Assembly: GCA_964440285.1 (NCBI GenBank)
Contig: CAYTRV010000132.1
Coordinates: 1-6,558 of the forward strand
Direction: 5' to 3'
DNA: 6,558 nt
Source: CALMEC01 sp964440285
Lineage (GTDB): Bacteria; Actinomycetota; Thermoleophilia; Miltoncostaeales; Miltoncostaeaceae
This document shows, one piece after another, positions 4,972-6,558 of the stretch. The notes under the pieces were generated by a model. That model was not told the origin of the DNA, made no database searches, and saw nothing but the letters and a program-made list of their open reading frames with translations. The stretch's first letter is position 1. The number at the start of each line of letters is the position of its first letter. A program made the position numbers and the translations under genes.

Positions 4972-5619
4972 ATGCCCGCCGCTGCCGCTGAGCCGAGACC
5001 GCGCCGCTGGGCGAGGGTCGCCGGACCGCTCGCCTGCGCCCTCGCGTTCGCCGGGCTGACGATCGCGGTCGAGCTGGGAGCGCTCGACCGTCTCGACAGG
5101 AACCTCCACGAACACTTCGTCGCCGGAGCCGGCTCGCCGCTCGCCTGGATCGCGGTCGGCCTGGCATGGGCCGGCGCGGGCCTCTCGACCACACTCGTCG
5201 GCATCGCCCTGGTGGCGACGCGGGTGCCGACGCCGCGCACGCGGGCGGTCACGGCATGGCTCCTCGCGATCGCCGCCGCCACCGCGCTCGCATGGACCGT
5301 GAAGCCACTGCTATCGCGGCGGCGGCCGCAGGGGATCGTTGACGCCCTCGCGGCCGCGCGGTTCGGAGGCGAGTCGGACTCCTTCCCGAGCGGGCACGCC
5401 CTCACGTCGGCACTACTCGCCGCGCTGGTATGGCACCTCTGGCGGGGAGCGGCGCCCCGGGCGCTCGCGGTGATCTGGGCGCTGTCCGTTGGCGCGTCCC
5501 GCCTCGTCCTCGGAGTGCACTGGCCGAGCGACGTGGCCGCCGGGGCCATCGCCGGGATCGGCCTCGGGCTCGCCTGGCCGCTGCCGCGTGCATCCGGCCC
5601 CCCGCGCATCGAACCGTGA
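4972..5619 (+). CDS. PAP2 superfamily membrane phosphatase
   Basis: 215 residues containing all three phosphatase signatures: K111-x6-R118-P119, then SFPSGH at 137-142 with catalytic H142, then SR-x5-H-x3-D with R177, H183 and D187. Hydrophobic segments at about 17-35, 56-82, 92-110, 143-157, 163-180 and 187-204 give a polytopic inner-membrane protein with the active site at the membrane face. Members dephosphorylate lipid phosphates such as undecaprenyl diphosphate, phosphatidic acid or phosphatidylglycerophosphate; which one cannot be told here. The ATG at 4972 has no recognisable Shine-Dalgarno sequence and comes 77 bases after the VOC gene. The basic N-terminus (RPRRWAR) before the first membrane segment supports this start. 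The gene is convergent with the MaoC gene. Confidence 0.9.
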   Translation: MPAAAAEPRPRRWARVAGPLACALAFAGLTIAVELGALDRLDRNLHEHFVAGAGSPLAWIAVGLAWAGAGLSTTLVGIALVATRVPTPRTRAVTAWLLAIAAATALAWTVKPLLSRRRPQGIVDALAAARFGGESDSFPSGHALTSALLAALVWHLWRGAAPRALAVIWALSVGASRLVLGVHWPSDVAAGAIAGIGLGLAWPLPRASGPPRIEP

Positions 5620-5651
5620 ACCTGACGGCGACGTCGCTCAGGACGGCGACG

Positions 5652-5694
5652 CCGGCCATGGCGAACGGCCGGGCCTGCCCCGGCGCACGCCGGG
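5652..5694. terminator. Two GC hairpins between convergent PAP2 and MaoC genes
   Basis: CCGGCC (5652-5657) pairs with GGCCGG (5667-5672), and CCCGGC (5679-5684) pairs with GCCGGG (5689-5694) around GCAC. They occupy the 80-base gap between the two stop codons and could end transcription in both directions. Neither has a T-run on its downstream side, so the call rests on position. Confidence 0.35.
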
Positions 5695-5699
5695 AAACC

Positions 5700-6152
5700 T
5701 CAGCGGCGCGGCACGACCAGCGCGCACTTGAAGCTCTGGACGACAGTGCCGTCCTGGTTCTTCGTCTCGCTGAGGGTCGTCACGATCCCCCGGTCCGGGC
5801 GTGAGCGCGAGGGTCTCACCTCGAGCACCTCGATCTCGACGTGGAGCACGTCGCCGGGGCGCGTCGGGGCGGGCCAGTTGAGCTCGCCGCCCGCGCCCAC
5901 GATGCCCCCCGCCATCTGCGGCTCGCCATCGACCTGGAGGCGCATCGTGACCGCCGCCGTGTGCCAGCCGCTCGCCGCAAGCCCGCCGAGAAAGCTTTCG
6001 CGTGCCGCCTCCTCGTCCAGATGGAACGGCTGCGGATCGAACTCGCGCGCAAACCTGAGGATTTCAGCCTCGGTCATCGTGTGCGTGCCCGTCGTGAACC
6101 GCAGCCCAACTTGGAAGTCTTCCAGGTACCACCGTTCGTCAACCTCAGCCAT
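5700..6152 (-). CDS. MaoC-like dehydratase (hotdog fold)
   Basis: 150 residues, the typical size of a stand-alone MaoC/R-hydratase domain. The hydratase signature is present: FAREFDPQPFHLDEEAA, with catalytic D39 and H44 in the D-x-x-P-x-H spacing. It is followed by FLGGLAASGWHTAAVTMRL (the 'GxxxxG' helix end) and the LNWPAPTRPGDVLHVEIEV strand typical of the fold. Such proteins hydrate or dehydrate enoyl-CoA or similar thioesters in the cytoplasm, in fatty-acid, polyester or cholesterol-like side-chain metabolism; the exact substrate is unknown. The 'YLEDFQVGLRFTTGTHTMTEAEI' start fits the family N-terminus and supports the ATG at 6152. The Shine-Dalgarno region (GGGAGGGAG, about 11 nt or more upstream) is spaced longer than usual. 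The gene is divergent from the phosphoesterase gene. Confidence 0.9.
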   Translation of the reverse strand: MAEVDERWYLEDFQVGLRFTTGTHTMTEAEILRFAREFDPQPFHLDEEAARESFLGGLAASGWHTAAVTMRLQVDGEPQMAGGIVGAGGELNWPAPTRPGDVLHVEIEVLEVRPSRSRPDRGIVTTLSETKNQDGTVVQSFKCALVVPRR

Positions 6153-6312
6153 GCCTCAACCGCTCCCTCCCGCGTGACCCGGATCAGCTCGTCGGGTCCT
6201 GACATCCGAGCGCAAAGCGCCGCCAGCCCCGGTGCGCATCATGCACGAGCGCCCGCCACGGCCTGCCATCGCCTCCAGGGGCAGGGCTCGCCAGATCGAC
6301 GCATTCGCCTCG

Positions 6313-6334
6313 ATCCGCCGGGGGTCGGGCGGAT
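6313..6334. promoter_or_regulatory. Inverted repeat upstream of the secreted phosphoesterase gene
   Basis: ATCCGCC (6313-6319) and GGCGGAT (6328-6334) are exact reverse complements with 8 bases between, 43 bases before the GTG start and in the divergent gap with the MaoC gene. It is a candidate operator. I see no confident promoter in the gap 6153-6377, which otherwise holds no gene. Confidence 0.35.
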
Positions 6335-6377
6335 ACCCTTGTTGTCCGGATCCCGCGAAATCGTGCCGGAGGCGACG

Positions 6378-6558
6378 GTGCAGTCGAGAAGGCGATACCG
6401 CAAACCTCCGGCGATGTCGATCCGGGCAGCGCGCGCGGCGGTTCTGCTCGTGCTGGTGACCGCAGTGCCGATGGCGGCGGCGGCTCCCGCCAGCGCGGCG
6501 GACCCGGTGATCGCCGCGGCGGGCGACATCGCCTGCGACCCGGCGGACCCGTCCTTCC
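6378..6558 (+). CDS. Secreted metallophosphoesterase-like protein (partial, N-terminus only)
   Basis: Open to the window end, 60 codons seen. GTG 6378 is preferred because GGAGG (6368-6372) lies 5 nt before it; an in-frame ATG at 6414 has no such site. The product begins with a basic stretch (RRRYRK), then a hydrophobic core (AAVLLVLVTAVPMAAAA) and a small-residue cleavage region near PASAADP, so it is a Sec-type secreted protein. The mature start reads DPVIAAAGDIACDPADPSF. The GDIACDP motif is the characteristic opening of an actinobacterial metallophosphoesterase/acid-phosphatase-like group, whose GD residues begin the metal site. The rest of the active site is outside the window, so function is inferred from this segment alone. 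Confidence 0.75.
   Translation, partial: MQSRRRYRKPPAMSIRAARAAVLLVLVTAVPMAAAAPASAADPVIAAAGDIACDPADPSF

Noticed and set aside
6239..6529. Lower-strand 96-codon open frame at the right edge
   Set aside because: It opposes the signal-peptide-bearing phosphoesterase start, which has a good ribosome binding site and the GDIACDP motif.
1..6558. CRISPR arrays, insertion sequences, phage or defence genes
   Set aside because: No regularly spaced repeat, transposase or integrase motif, or terminal inverted repeat pair was seen. The only mobility hint is the tRNA remnant.

Overview
The window is a GC-rich bacterial chromosome segment, by eye around 70% G+C, with strong G/C third-position bias, AGGAGG-type ribosome binding sites and GTG starts. 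This composition, together with a gamma-aminobutyraldehyde dehydrogenase and a secreted 'GDIACDP'-type phosphoesterase, suggests an Actinomycetota chromosome, perhaps a Thermoleophilia-like lineage. That assignment is inference; there is no rRNA or other marker gene here.

Layout. (1) 1-952: a partial leftward (Fe-S)-binding CCG-domain protein, divergent from (2) a rightward aldehyde dehydrogenase (953-2386) whose motifs match the PatD/YdcW gamma-aminobutyraldehyde dehydrogenases. (3) 2387-2787: about 400 bases with no convincing gene. It contains the isolated 3' half of a tRNA (T-arm, acceptor strand, discriminator), followed at once by a well-formed intrinsic terminator, so it looks like an integration-site remnant. 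(4) 2788-3171: a small DUF488/YeaO-like protein, convergent with (5) a leftward MarR-family repressor (3228-3725). (6) 3726-3884: an A+T-richer divergent control region with a perfect 14-bp palindrome between plausible promoters and two overlapping inverted repeats in the presumed marR leader. (7) 3885-4316: a metal-type cupin, the probable MarR target. (8) 4535-4894: a VOC/glyoxalase-fold protein. (9) 4972-5619: a membrane PAP2 phosphatase. (10) 5700-6152, leftward: a MaoC-like hotdog-fold dehydratase. (11) 6378 to the window end: the start of a secreted metallophosphoesterase-like protein.

Most genes are single housekeeping or accessory metabolic genes, and no large multi-gene system is visible. 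The strongest candidate for something undescribed is the MarR/cupin control region. Its central palindrome abuts the cupin -10 box, and the marR side carries two mutually exclusive hairpins, one with an ATG in its loop. That ATG opens a 12-codon basic mini-ORF whose stop overlaps the marR GTG start. The second candidate is the orphan tRNA 3' end. The third is the Fe-S protein, in which expected cluster cysteines are replaced.
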